Assembly: GCF_039534915.1 (NCBI RefSeq)
Contig: NZ_BAAAWE010000001.1
Span: 682,001 to 746,000, forward strand
Direction of reading: 5' to 3'
From: Streptomyces roseofulvus
GTDB lineage: Bacteria; Actinomycetota; Actinomycetes; Streptomycetales; Streptomycetaceae
DNA length: 64,000 bases
The notes beneath the pieces are model-generated. The model was not told where the DNA came from and searched no databases. It worked only from the letters and a program-made list of their open reading frames with translations. Below are positions 35,871 through 44,881 of this stretch, piece after piece (the stretch's first letter is position 1; each line of letters begins with the position of its first letter). The position numbers and the translations under genes are program-made.

Positions 35871-36947
35871 TCAGGCGTCGCCGCCGCGCAGGGTCCGGCG
35901 CTGGACGAGGACGGCGGCCACGATGATCGCGCCCTTGGCGATCTGCTGGACCGCCGTCTCCAGGTTGTTGAGGGCGAAGATGTTGGTGATGGTCGTGAAG
36001 ATCAGGACGCCGAGGACGGAGCCGACGATGGTGCCGCGGCCGCCGCTGAGGAGGGTGCCGCCGATGATGGCGGCGGCGATGGCGTCGAGTTCGTACAGGT
36101 TGCCGTTGGTGTTCTGGCCGGATCCGGCGAGGACGATGAGCATGAACGCGGCGATCCCGCAGCACAGGCCGGAGAACAGGTACAGGTACAGGCGCTGCCG
36201 GCGCACGTCGATGCCGGCGAGCCGGGCCGCCTCCGCGTTGCCGCCGACGGCGACGGTGCGACGGCCGAACGTGGTCCGGTTGAGCAGCAGCCATCCGACG
36301 ACGGTCACGGCGGCGAAGACGAGGACGAGCGGCGGCACGCCCAGCACGTAGGCGTCCTTGACGCCGAGGTCGAGGACCTCGGTCACGGTCACCATCTGCG
36401 TCCTGCCGTCGGTGATCTGGAGGGCGAGGCCCCGGGCGGAGGCCAGCATGGCCAGGGTGGCGATGAACGGCACCATGCCGCCGTACGCGATCAGCAGCCC
36501 GTTCACGAGACCGCAGCCGACGCCGACGAGCACCGCGGTGAAGAGGATGCCCGCGAAGCCGAACTCCTGGGTCGCCACGGTCGTCGCCCACACCGAGGCG
36601 AGGGCCACGATCGCGCCGACCGACAGGTCGATGCCGCCGCTGGTGATGACGAACGTCATGCCGACGGTGACGACGCCGATGACCGACGCCTGGGTCAGGA
36701 CGAGCTGGAGGTTGCTGGTGGCGAGGAAGGAGTCGGGCTGGGTGACGCCGCCGACGGCGACGAGGGCGACGAGGACGCCGAGCAGCGACAGGCTGCGCAC
36801 GTCCCACCGCATCAGCGCCGGTCGGCGGGTCCGCTTCCCGGCGGTGCCGGAGGAGGTGTCGGAGGTGCTTCCGGAGGCGCTGTCCGAGCTGCTTTCGGCG
36901 GCGGACATCGGCGCGTCCTTCCGCGCGGCGGAGGCCGGCTGCGTCAT
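35871..36947 (-). CDS. Ribose-type ABC transporter permease
   Basis: 358 residues from ATG 36947, overlapping the ATPase stop (ATGA). A Ser/Thr-rich N-terminal tail precedes about ten hydrophobic segments. Family landmarks are VGMTFVITSGGIDLSVGAIVAL, NGLLIAYGGMVPFIATLAML, GGNAEAARLAGIDVRR and AAIIGGTLLSGGRGTIVGS. It forms the channel of a CUT2 importer with the neighbouring ATPase and binding lipoprotein. Confidence 0.9.
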   Translation of the reverse strand: MTQPASAARKDAPMSAAESSSDSASGSTSDTSSGTAGKRTRRPALMRWDVRSLSLLGVLVALVAVGGVTQPDSFLATSNLQLVLTQASVIGVVTVGMTFVITSGGIDLSVGAIVALASVWATTVATQEFGFAGILFTAVLVGVGCGLVNGLLIAYGGMVPFIATLAMLASARGLALQITDGRTQMVTVTEVLDLGVKDAYVLGVPPLVLVFAAVTVVGWLLLNRTTFGRRTVAVGGNAEAARLAGIDVRRQRLYLYLFSGLCCGIAAFMLIVLAGSGQNTNGNLYELDAIAAAIIGGTLLSGGRGTIVGSVLGVLIFTTITNIFALNNLETAVQQIAKGAIIVAAVLVQRRTLRGGDA

Positions 36948-38482
36948 GGCGTCGGGTTCCCTTCCATCACGAGATCGAGTACGCGGTGCTCGTCGAGCTC
37001 CCGGGCCGGTGCCGTGTGCACGACGGAGCCCTCGCGGAGCACCAGCACGCGGTCGGCGAGTCCGAGGACCTCGGGAACCTCGCTGGAGACCAGCAGGACC
37101 GCCAGCCCTTCGTCGGCCAGCCGGCGGATCACGGCGTACAGCTCCGCCCGGGCGCCGATGTCGACGCCCCGGGTCGGTTCGTCGAGGAGCAGCACCTTGC
37201 AGCCGCGCAGCAGCCAACGCGCGAGCACGGCCTTCTGCTGGTTGCCGCCGGACAGCGTCCTGACCGCCGCGTCCGGGTCGTCGGGCCGCAGCGACAGCTC
37301 GCGCACCGCGCCGTGCGCGGCGGCCCGTTCGGCACGCCGGTCGAGCCAGCCCGCCCGGGCGTAGCGGGAGAGGGTGGCGACCGAGACGTTGCTGCCGACG
37401 GACTCCAGCATCAGCAGGGCCTGCGCCTTGCGTTCCTCGGGCGCCAGTCCGATGCCGGCCCGGACGGCGGCGCGGACGCTGCCGGGGCGCAGCGGGACGC
37501 CGTCGACGAGGACGCGGCCGGCGTCGGGCCTGCGCGCCCCGTAGATCGTCTCCAGGATCTCGCTGCGGCCGGAGCCGACCAGTCCGGCGAGTCCGACGAT
37601 CTCCCCGGTCCGCAGGGCGAGGTCGAGGGGGGCGAACTCGCCGCGCCGGGTGAGGCCCTCGACCCTGAGGACGGGGTCCCGGGCGGCGGCGCCGTCGGTT
37701 CCTCCGGCTCCCTCTTCGGGGCGGTCGGGGAAGACGTGCTCGACGGTGCGGCCGGTCATGAGGGAGACGATGTCCCGGGTCGGGGTGGTGTCCGCCGGCA
37801 GGCCGCCGGCGACGGAGCGGCCGTCCTTCAGGACCGTGACCCGGTCGCCGATGCGGCGGATCTCCTCCAGCCGGTGGGAGATGTAGACGACGGCGACGCC
37901 GTCGGCGGTGAGTTCGGCGACGATCCGGAAGAGGTTGTCGACCTCGTCGGGGTCGAGCGCGGCGGACGGCTCGTCCATGACGATCAGCCGCACCTCGTGG
38001 GAGAGCGCGCGGGCCATGGAGACGATCTGCTGCTGCGCGGCGGACAGTTCGCCGACGTGCCGGGCCGGATCGATCTCCGGGTGCCCGAGGCGTTCCAGGA
38101 GACGAGCGGCGGCCGCGCGTGCCCGGGCCCCGCGGACGACGAACCCGGCGGAGGTCGGCTCGTTCCCGAGGAACACGTTCTCGGCGACGGACAGGCCGCC
38201 GACCAGGTCCAGCTCCTGGTAGATCGTGGCGATCCCGAGCCGCATGGCCGCGATCGGCGAGGCCGGGGAGACCGGTTCGCCGCCCCAGGTGATCTCGCCG
38301 CCGTCGGGCTGGTGGGCTCCGGCGAGGACCTTGATGAGCGTCGACTTTCCGGCGCCGTTCTGGCCGAGGAGGCAGTGGACCTCGCCGGCCTGGACTTCGA
38401 GGTCCACGCCGTCCAGGGCGCGGACGCCGGGGAAGGACTTGGTGATGCGGTGCATCGTGAGCAGTGGTGGGAGTGTTGCCAT
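36944..38482 (-). CDS. Ribose-type ABC transporter ATPase (two tandem ABC domains)
   Basis: 512 residues from ATG 38482. The first domain has Walker A GQNGAGKST, the signature region ELSAAQQQIVSMARAL and Walker B LIVMDEPSAALD. The second has GLVGSGRSE in place of a canonical Walker A, signature LSGGNQQKAVLARWL and Walker B VLLLDEPTRGVD. This asymmetry is normal for RbsA/MglA proteins. First gene of the ABC part, coupled to the permease. Confidence 0.92.
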   Translation of the reverse strand: MATLPPLLTMHRITKSFPGVRALDGVDLEVQAGEVHCLLGQNGAGKSTLIKVLAGAHQPDGGEITWGGEPVSPASPIAAMRLGIATIYQELDLVGGLSVAENVFLGNEPTSAGFVVRGARARAAAARLLERLGHPEIDPARHVGELSAAQQQIVSMARALSHEVRLIVMDEPSAALDPDEVDNLFRIVAELTADGVAVVYISHRLEEIRRIGDRVTVLKDGRSVAGGLPADTTPTRDIVSLMTGRTVEHVFPDRPEEGAGGTDGAAARDPVLRVEGLTRRGEFAPLDLALRTGEIVGLAGLVGSGRSEILETIYGARRPDAGRVLVDGVPLRPGSVRAAVRAGIGLAPEERKAQALLMLESVGSNVSVATLSRYARAGWLDRRAERAAAHGAVRELSLRPDDPDAAVRTLSGGNQQKAVLARWLLRGCKVLLLDEPTRGVDIGARAELYAVIRRLADEGLAVLLVSSEVPEVLGLADRVLVLREGSVVHTAPARELDEHRVLDLVMEGNPTP

Positions 38483-38840
38483 CGGGATCCCCTCGGCGGG
38501 TACGGCCGTGAGCGGGCAGGGCGGAGCGGGGCGCGGTGAGCGCCGTGGGAGGAGAGGGAGCGGGCGAGGGGCTCGGGGCCCCGCGGCTCGGCCGTTGCCG
38601 GCGCGTGCGGGGGCGAGCGGGCATGGCTGACAGCCACGGGACCGTTGCGTGGTGCGGGCGTGCGGCGGTGCGGTGACGCTGTGGGTGCGGTGTCGCTTCC
38701 GGCGCGGTGGCGCCTCTGGCGGTGCGGTGGGCCGGTGAGGACGGTGGTGCCGGGTCGTGCGGTGGTACGGGCCGTCTGCGGTGGTACGTGCGGTGGTACG
38801 GGGCCTCGGCGTGCGGCGTGCCGCCGCCGGAGGAGTCGGG
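38483..38840. repeat. Gene-free region with short degenerate GGTGCGGTGG-type repeats
   Basis: About 360 bp between the ROK regulator and the ABC ATPase with no gene. The 12-mer TGCGGTGGTACG occurs three times (38758-38769, 38777-38788, 38789-38800), the last two in direct tandem, embedded in further GTGCGGTG-like units from ~38645. It may be a regulatory array for the ROK protein or simple low-complexity DNA. Confidence 0.5.
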
Positions 38841-38859
38841 GGCCGGGCGGGGCCCGGCC
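38841..38859 (-). terminator. Hairpin after the ROK regulator gene
   Basis: GGCCGGGC-N3-GCCCGGCC is a perfect 8-bp stem three bases beyond the regulator's stop codon. Likely terminator on the minus strand. Confidence 0.5.
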
Positions 38860-38862
38860 GGG

Positions 38863-40053
38863 TCAGGCGGGTGAGAAGACGTGATCGCTGATGAGGCGGG
38901 CCGCGCCGATCACTCCGGCGGTGGGGCCCAACTCGCCCAGCACGATGGGGAGGTTGCCGGTCGCGAGCGGCAGCGACTGGCGGTAGACCTGGGTGCGGAC
39001 GCTGGCCAGCAGGGTGTGGCCGAGCCCGGTGACACCGCCGCCGATGACGACGAGTCCCGGGTTGAAGAAGCTGACGAGCCCGGCGATGACCTGGCCCAGC
39101 CGCTGTCCGCCCTCGCGGATCAGCTCCAGGGACACGGTGTCGCCCGCCGCCGCTGCCGCCGAGACGTCCGCGGCGGTCAGCTCGCCGGCCGCCTCCAGTC
39201 GCGCGGCGAGCTGCGCCGACCGGCCCGAGCGCGCCGCGTCCTCGGCGTCCCGGGCCAGCGCCGCGCCGCTGAAGTGGGCTTCCAGGCAGCCCAGGTTGCC
39301 GCAGGCGCAGGCCCGTCCGTCCGGCTGGACCTGAATGTGCCCGATGTCGCCGGCGCTGCCCGTCGTACCGCGGTACACCTGGCCGCCGATCACGATGCCG
39401 CAGCCGATGCCCGTACCGATCTTGACGCAGAGGTAGTCGCCGACGGAGCGGGCGACGCCCGCGTGCTGCTCCCCCATCGCCATGAGGTTCACGTCGTTGT
39501 CGACCATCACCGGGCAGCCGAGGTCCTGGCTGAGGGCCTCGCGGACGGGGAAGCCGTCCCAGCCGGGCATGATCGGCGGCGCGACGGGCACGCCCTCGGG
39601 AAAGCGGACGGGGCCGGGGACGCCGATGCCCGCGCCGTCGAACCCCTCCGCGACTCCCGACGCCTTCAGTTTGTCCGCCATGGCCAGCACCCGTTCGAAG
39701 ACGGCGACGGGCCCTTCACGGACGTCCACGGGCTGGTTCAGGTGGCCCAGGACCTCCAGTTCGGCGTTGGTGACGGCGACGTCGATCGAGGTGGCCCCGA
39801 TGTCGACCCCGAGGAACCGCAGCGCCGGGGCGAGCCGGAGGTTGTGCGAGCGGCGTCCGCCGCGCGAGGCGGCGAGCCCGTCCGCGACCACCAGCCCCGT
39901 CTCCAGCAGCCGGTCCACCTCGACCGCCAGCTTGGAACGGGACAGGTCCACCAGATCGCCCAGCTGCGCACGGGAGTTGGGGCCTCCGTCACGCAACAGG
40001 CGCAGCAGTCGCGCCTGGTGCACGTTCGCGGGTCGAGCGGTCATCCGTCTCAC
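38863..40053 (-). CDS. ROK-family transcriptional regulator
   Basis: 396 residues from GTG 40053, with GGGAGG five to six bases upstream; the ATG at 40044 is poorly spaced. The N-terminal winged helix (NVHQARLLRLLRDGGPNSRAQLGDLVDLSRSKLAVEVDRLL) is followed by a ROK sugar-kinase-like domain: LGVDIGATSIDVAV, GIGVPGPV, VDNDVNLMAMGEQ, CVKIGTGIGCGI, and a zinc-binding Cys cluster in GHIQVQPDGRACACGNLGCLE. It precedes the ABC/oxidoreductase/isomerase operon in the same direction and is its likely regulator. Confidence 0.88.
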   Translation of the reverse strand: MRRMTARPANVHQARLLRLLRDGGPNSRAQLGDLVDLSRSKLAVEVDRLLETGLVVADGLAASRGGRRSHNLRLAPALRFLGVDIGATSIDVAVTNAELEVLGHLNQPVDVREGPVAVFERVLAMADKLKASGVAEGFDGAGIGVPGPVRFPEGVPVAPPIMPGWDGFPVREALSQDLGCPVMVDNDVNLMAMGEQHAGVARSVGDYLCVKIGTGIGCGIVIGGQVYRGTTGSAGDIGHIQVQPDGRACACGNLGCLEAHFSGAALARDAEDAARSGRSAQLAARLEAAGELTAADVSAAAAAGDTVSLELIREGGQRLGQVIAGLVSFFNPGLVVIGGGVTGLGHTLLASVRTQVYRQSLPLATGNLPIVLGELGPTAGVIGAARLISDHVFSPA

Positions 40054-40225
40054 GAATCCCTCCCCTCCCCCGCCTCCGGCTGGGGGCGCGCCGGCCTGTC
40101 CGGTGGTTCACCCGTCGGGCTTTCGAGAGGAACGTAGCAGCGCTTCACCGGCCTGGGAACTACTTGAGCAGGAAACGGCCACGACTTCTTCCACTCCCGG
40201 GACAAAGAGTCCGGCCCGGAACGCC

Positions 40226-40259
40226 GAGACGGCCCCCTCCGAGAGAAGGGGGCCGTCTC
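40226..40259. terminator. Strong hairpin terminator downstream of the subtilisin gene
   Basis: GAGACGGCCCCCT and AGGGGGCCGTCTC give a perfect 13-bp stem with an 8-nt loop, 21 bases past the protease stop codon on the minus strand. Confidence 0.85.
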
Positions 40260-40280
40260 CACCGCGGGTGCGGGGGTGGA

Positions 40281-41480
40281 TCAGGGGGCGATCCTCAGGA
40301 GCTTGTTGGCGGTGCCGGCGGCGGGGTTCTTGATGGCGTCGGCGGTGGCCGCTCCGGTGAGCGCGGCGGCCGTGTCGGCCGGGGTCGCCGTCGGATGGGC
40401 GGCCAGATAGAGGGCCGCGGCGCCGGCCACGTGGGGTGCGGCCATCGACGTGCCGGAGATCGTCTTGACCCCGGTGTCGCTGTCGTTCCAGGCCGAGGTG
40501 ATCTCCGAGCCGGGGGCGTAGAGGTCCACCACCGCACCGAAGTTGGAGAAGTCGGACTGCTCGTCGTCCTTGGTGCTGGACGCGACGGTGAGGGCTTCCG
40601 GAACCCGGGAGGGCGAGCCCTGTCCGGCGTCGGAGGACTCGTTGCCCGCGGCGACCGCGAAGGTGACGCCGGCGGCGATGGCGCGCTGGACCGCCGCGTC
40701 GAGCGCCTCGTCGGCGCCGCCGCCGAGGCTCATGTTGGCGACCGAGGGACCGGCGTGGTTCTTGGTCACCCAGTCGATGCCGGCGACGACCTGCTCGGTG
40801 GTGCCGGATCCGTTGTCGTCGAGGACGCGGACGGCGACGATCTTCGCCTTCTTGGCGACGCCGTGGGAGGCTCCGGCGATCGTCCCGGCGACGTGGGTGC
40901 CGTGCCCGTTGCCGTCGTCGGCCGAGCCGTCGTTGTCGACGGCGTCGAAGCCGTGGGTCGCGCGGCCGGCGAAGTCCTGGTGCGAGACCCGGACGCCGGT
41001 GTCGATCACGTACGCCGTCACACCCTCCCCGCCGCCGTCGGGGTACGTGTACTTCTCGTCGCCGGCGGTGTCGGCCTGGTCGATCCGGTCGAGGCCCCAG
41101 GACGGGGGCTTCTCCTGGGTCTCGTTGATGGTGAAGCGCTTGTTCTGGACGACCGTCCCGACGGCGGGGTCGGCCGCGAGCCGCTTCGCCTCCTGCACCG
41201 TCAGGCCGGAGGCGGAGAAGCCGTTCACCTCCGAGCCGTAGGCGCGGTCGAGCGTGCCGCCGTACTTCTTCGCCAGCGCCTCCTTGTTCGCGGATGCGTC
41301 GAGGATGACGACGAAGCTGCCGTCGACGGCGCCGGGTGCGCCGAGTCCGTGCACCGTTCCCTCGGCGGGAGCGGAGGCGCCGGCCAGGTTGGCGGCGAAC
41401 AGTGCCGCGGCGGCGGAGCCCGCCACACCTGTGGCTATGGCAGCGTGACGAAGGCCGCGGGATCGCTTGTGAGTTGCCAT
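40281..41480 (-). CDS. Secreted S8 subtilisin-like serine protease
   Basis: 399 residues from ATG 41480. A signal peptide (HAAIATGVAGSAAAALFAANLAGASA) leads to an inhibitor_I9-type propeptide (SFVVILDASANKEALAKKYG, VNGFSASGLTVQEAKRLAADPAVGTVVQN). The mature protease has the full triad: Asp in AYVIDTGVRVSH, His in NGHGTHVAGTIAG and Ser in ISGTSMAAPHVAGAAAL, plus the oxyanion Asn in FAVAAGNES. Length fits secreted Streptomyces subtilisins that are autoprocessed extracellularly. Monocistronic, with its own terminator and an AT-richer promoter region. Confidence 0.93.
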   Translation of the reverse strand: MATHKRSRGLRHAAIATGVAGSAAAALFAANLAGASAPAEGTVHGLGAPGAVDGSFVVILDASANKEALAKKYGGTLDRAYGSEVNGFSASGLTVQEAKRLAADPAVGTVVQNKRFTINETQEKPPSWGLDRIDQADTAGDEKYTYPDGGGEGVTAYVIDTGVRVSHQDFAGRATHGFDAVDNDGSADDGNGHGTHVAGTIAGASHGVAKKAKIVAVRVLDDNGSGTTEQVVAGIDWVTKNHAGPSVANMSLGGGADEALDAAVQRAIAAGVTFAVAAGNESSDAGQGSPSRVPEALTVASSTKDDEQSDFSNFGAVVDLYAPGSEITSAWNDSDTGVKTISGTSMAAPHVAGAAALYLAAHPTATPADTAAALTGAATADAIKNPAAGTANKLLRIAP

Positions 41481-41501
41481 GAAGGGAGATCTCTCCTCGT
41501 G

Positions 41502-41520
41502 TTGACGTGTGGGGCGTCAA
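41502..41520. promoter_or_regulatory. Inverted repeat in the protease promoter/leader
   Basis: TTGACG-N7-CGTCAA lies 22 bases upstream of the protease start codon. It may be an operator; the less GC-rich stretch to ~41610 is the probable promoter. Confidence 0.4.
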
Positions 41521-41678
41521 ACGTTCGAGAGAACCTTGTGCGGATTGGCAGGAGCAAATCAAGTCCAGATCATGACGCGGCGTTATTCAACAAGCTTTCT
41601 TAAAACCGCCTCCGCATCCCCTCCATGACGTTCACGCCTTCCGACGCCCTCCCCCGCGGAACGGGCACAGCCGTCCGA

Positions 41679-41723
41679 GGGGGAGCGGACCGGCCGCCCA
41701 CCGGCCGCGCGGTCCGCTCCCCC
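41679..41723. terminator. Strong hairpin terminator downstream of the GH16 gene
   Basis: GGGGGAGCGGACCG (41679-41692) is exactly complementary to CGGTCCGCTCCCCC (41710-41723), a 14-bp stem with a partly self-pairing 17-nt loop, 11 bases past the GH16 stop. Confidence 0.85.
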
Positions 41724-41734
41724 GGGGCGCGTCG

Positions 41735-43177
41735 TCAGGAGGCCGGGACCTCGTCCACGAAGGACGTGCCGGCGCCGCGCAGGGCGGCGACCTTCGCGGC
41801 GACCTGGGCCGGGGTGAGGACCTGGTCCTTGACGTGCAGGACGTAGTCGACCTGCTGGTCGTAGGCGCGGGGGGTGGTGGAGGTCTGCCCGTTGAGGTCG
41901 ATCAGCCACTGGTTGAAGTTGATGGACATGGGCCGCTCGGGCAGGTAGGCGGCGTCGTGGGTGCCGAAGAGGGCGCCGTCGACGTAGTAGGTGATCCTGC
42001 TGTTGTCGATGGTGACGACCAGGTCGTGCCATCCGGCGTAGCTGGTGCGGCTCTCGCTGTGCTGGTTGACCGCCTGCCAGGGATCCGGGTTGTAGGTCTC
42101 CCAGGAGGTCGTGTACAGGATGTTGGCGGGCTCGCCCCAGCCGCCGTTGGGCAGGTACTCGAAGTCGTACTCGGCGTAGTCGTCGGCCATCGGTGCCTTG
42201 AGGTCGTTGATGGTGAAGAAGGTCTGGACGACGCGGTCACCGTCGGGGCCGTACTTCGGGGCGTCCGAGAACCTCACCCGGGCCGCGTAGGTGCCGTTCC
42301 TGAACTTGCTCGTTTTGGTGAGGACTTCGGTGTGGACGGTGGTGGATCCGGTGCCGGCGCTGGAGGTCTCCAGGTTCATCACGGTGCTGCCGTTCTGGGT
42401 GGCGAAGGTGACCTTCGAGGGGTCCCAGGTGGCGCCGGGGACGCCGGGGCCGCCGGAGTTGGAGCGGACGTTCCAGCCGTGGGAGGCGAGGGCCGGGTCG
42501 GTGTGCGAGGTGTAGGAGAAGTCGTCGAAGAGGGTCTGGCCGCCGCCGGTCGGCGGGTCGGTGGGCGGGTCGGTCGGGGTCGGCGGGTCGGTCGGCTCGT
42601 TCCCGGCGGGGGCGGTGCCCCAGACGGCGGCGCCGGCGATCTGCGCCGTGACCTTGCTCCAGTCGGCGTAGGCGGTCCGGGCGCCGGAGAAGGAGTAGTC
42701 GTCGCTCTGGTTCAGGGGCTGCCAGCCGGCCTGGTAGAAGCGGAGCTGCATGTCGCCGGTGTCGGCGCCGGGGGCGAGGGAACCGGCCGCGGGCGTGAAG
42801 CCGATCTCCAGGTAGCGGTCGGCCGTGGCGGTGGGACGGGCGAGGGTGCCGAAGGTGCCGGTGACGACCGCGCAGCCCTTGACGGCCCAGGAGCAGGCGA
42901 AGCGGTACGAGGCGGTCGGGGAATCGGCCTTGAAGTAGTAGCGGATCTTGACCTGGCTCAGCTCCACGGCGGTGGTGCCGGTGTTGCGCACCTTGAACCA
43001 GGGCTCGCTCTGGTCGGCGGTGGCACCGGAGGCGCTGGTGCGGTACTGGACGGCGAGGCCGTCGCCGGGGGCGGCGGAGGCGGTGGTGAGGGGGAGGGCG
43101 GCCAGTGCGGCGCTGCCCGCGAGGGCGGTCAGCGCGAGGGCCGCCCGGGTGCTGCGGCTGGTGGTACGGGTACTCAT
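41735..43177 (-). CDS. Secreted CBM3-like domain plus GH16-family glycoside hydrolase
   Basis: 480 residues from ATG 43177, with AAGGAAA upstream. After a signal peptide (AALALTALAGSAALAALPLTTASA), residues ~38-165 resemble a family 3 carbohydrate-binding module (LAVQYRTSASGATADQSEPW, FKVRNTGTTAVELSQVKIRY, SGARTAYADWSKV). A PT-rich linker (EPTDPPTPTDPPTDPP) follows, then a GH16-like jelly roll with E-Y-D-F-E in YAEYDFEYLPNGGWG (ExDxE catalytic motif) and WHDLVVTIDNSRITYYVDG. Expected to cleave beta-glucan or galactan while bound to polysaccharide; the target is not certain. Confidence 0.85.
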   Translation of the reverse strand: MSTRTTSRSTRAALALTALAGSAALAALPLTTASAAPGDGLAVQYRTSASGATADQSEPWFKVRNTGTTAVELSQVKIRYYFKADSPTASYRFACSWAVKGCAVVTGTFGTLARPTATADRYLEIGFTPAAGSLAPGADTGDMQLRFYQAGWQPLNQSDDYSFSGARTAYADWSKVTAQIAGAAVWGTAPAGNEPTDPPTPTDPPTDPPTGGGQTLFDDFSYTSHTDPALASHGWNVRSNSGGPGVPGATWDPSKVTFATQNGSTVMNLETSSAGTGSTTVHTEVLTKTSKFRNGTYAARVRFSDAPKYGPDGDRVVQTFFTINDLKAPMADDYAEYDFEYLPNGGWGEPANILYTTSWETYNPDPWQAVNQHSESRTSYAGWHDLVVTIDNSRITYYVDGALFGTHDAAYLPERPMSINFNQWLIDLNGQTSTTPRAYDQQVDYVLHVKDQVLTPAQVAAKVAALRGAGTSFVDEVPAS

Positions 43178-43248
43178 CCGGCGGTTTCCTTCCGTTCGCT
43201 CCCGCCGTCCGGCGGGAGGGTTCGTGGGGGGGGCGGGCGCGGCACGCG

Positions 43249-44826
43249 TCAGGCGGGGGCGGGTGCCGTCCGGTCCCGGAGGGTGTCGTGGGGGACGCCG
43301 AGCGCGGTGAGCCGCGCGCGGTGCCCGTCCATCCGGGTGCGGAAGTCGGGCCAGTCGTGGTGCGGGTTCCAGGCCCGCTCGGCGAGGGCGCACAGGCGGG
43401 GGTAGGTGAGGTACTCGATGTGGTCGGAGGTGGGGACGAACTCGGTCCACAGCTGTCCCTGCGCCCCGAGGACCCGTCCGGCGAGCTCCGGCGCGCCGTC
43501 GGGCGGCAGCAGGTCGAGGTCGTACACGGTCCGCAGATCGAGGCTGTGGCCCGGCTGGGCGGGGGGTTCGCCGGGGCCGGGGCCGCGCGCGTAGTCGAAG
43601 TAGACGCGGCGGTGGTCGGCGTGGACGACGTCGTGGCCCCGGCGGGCAGCCGCCCAGGCGTGCTCCGGGGTGCGCCAGCTCATCACGGTGCACTCCGGGG
43701 GCAGGACGGCGCCGTCCTCGGCCCAGGCGACCGGGCGACGGCCCGCCCGGAGGACGTGGTCGGCCATCCGTCCCAGGAACCAGCCGTGCAGGTGGCGGGG
43801 GCCGGCCAGTCCCTCGCGTGTGGCGCGGGCGATCGCCGCGGGGCTGGACTCCCATTCCTCGGTGGGGACTTCGTCGCCGCCGAGGTGGACGTACGGGGAG
43901 GGGAAGAGGTCCATCGTCTCGTCGAGGACGGTCCGGAAGAAGTCGAGGACGTGGTCGCCGACGCCGAGCACGTTGCTGCAGACGCCCCATCGGGTCCAGA
44001 CGTCGAGGGGCCGTTCGGGGTGGTTGCCGAGCACCGGGTAGGCGGCGAGCGCGGAGCGCACGTGGCCGGGCACGCCGATCTCCGGGACGACCGTGACGCC
44101 CCGGGCGGCGGCGTACGCGACGAGCCCGGCCAGGTCGGCGCGGGTGTACGCGCCGCCGTGCGGGCGGCCGTCGAAGCGGTCGCTGCCGGCGGGGCCGACC
44201 ATCGACTCCGCGCGTCGGCCGCCGACTTCGGTGAGCCGCGGGTAGGCGGTCACGGGCATGCGCCAGCCCTGGTCGTCGGTGAGGTGGAGCTGGAGCAGGT
44301 TGAGCTTGTGCAGGGCGAGGAGGTCGACGAAGCGGTGCAGGTACGTCACGGGCTGGAAGTGCCGGGCGACGTCGAGCAGCATGCCGCGCCAGGGGTGGGC
44401 GGGAACGTCGGTGATCTCCACTCCGGGAAGTGCGACGCCGCCGCCGGCCGGCGCGGACAGGGCCTCGGCAGGCAGGAGTTGACGGATCGTCTGGACGCCG
44501 CGGAGGAGCCCGGTGGGGCTTGCGGCGCGGAGCAGGGCGCCGTGCGGGGAGACGGTGAGTCCGTACCCCTCGTCACCGAGTCCGGTGAGGGCGGGGTCGA
44601 GGGCGAGGACGAACGCGCCGTCGTCGGCGGCGTCGAGGCGCAGCCCGGTGGCGGTCTCCAGATAACCGCCCAGGAGGTCGGCGGCCCGCTCGGCGCCCGG
44701 GGCGACGCGCAGGCGGGTGGTGGCGTCGAGGGGGAAACGGCCGGGGCGCGGGGAGAGCCGGCGGGGTCGGGGGACGAGGGTGAGGTCGGGGCGCGGGTGC
44801 GGGTGCGCGGGGCGTGGCAGGTCCAC
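43249..44826 (-). CDS. GH20 beta-N-acetylhexosaminidase
   Basis: 525 residues from GTG 44826. An N-terminal GH20b domain (LTLVPRPRRLSPRPGRFPLD, GYGLTVSPHGALLRAASPTGLLRGVQTIRQLLP) is followed by the catalytic barrel: WRGMLLDVARHFQPV, LHLTDDQGWRMPV, VPEIGVPGHVRSALAAYP and the substrate-assisted Asp-Glu pair in YVHLGGDEVPTEEW. No signal peptide, so it acts on imported amino-sugar oligosaccharides. It follows the two permease genes on the same strand with a 55-bp gap, matching das-type chitobiose loci. Confidence 0.9.
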   Translation of the reverse strand: MDLPRPAHPHPRPDLTLVPRPRRLSPRPGRFPLDATTRLRVAPGAERAADLLGGYLETATGLRLDAADDGAFVLALDPALTGLGDEGYGLTVSPHGALLRAASPTGLLRGVQTIRQLLPAEALSAPAGGGVALPGVEITDVPAHPWRGMLLDVARHFQPVTYLHRFVDLLALHKLNLLQLHLTDDQGWRMPVTAYPRLTEVGGRRAESMVGPAGSDRFDGRPHGGAYTRADLAGLVAYAAARGVTVVPEIGVPGHVRSALAAYPVLGNHPERPLDVWTRWGVCSNVLGVGDHVLDFFRTVLDETMDLFPSPYVHLGGDEVPTEEWESSPAAIARATREGLAGPRHLHGWFLGRMADHVLRAGRRPVAWAEDGAVLPPECTVMSWRTPEHAWAAARRGHDVVHADHRRVYFDYARGPGPGEPPAQPGHSLDLRTVYDLDLLPPDGAPELAGRVLGAQGQLWTEFVPTSDHIEYLTYPRLCALAERAWNPHHDWPDFRTRMDGHRARLTALGVPHDTLRDRTAPAPA

Positions 44827-44881
44827 GGGGCTTGGTCTCCGGTGTGCGGGGCGCGGAAGGGGGCGGGGTCGGGTGCTCCGG

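Noticed and set aside
38645..38800. CRISPR or IS-end repeats
   Set aside because: The 12-bp units are irregularly spaced, without spacers, terminal inverted repeats or transposase.
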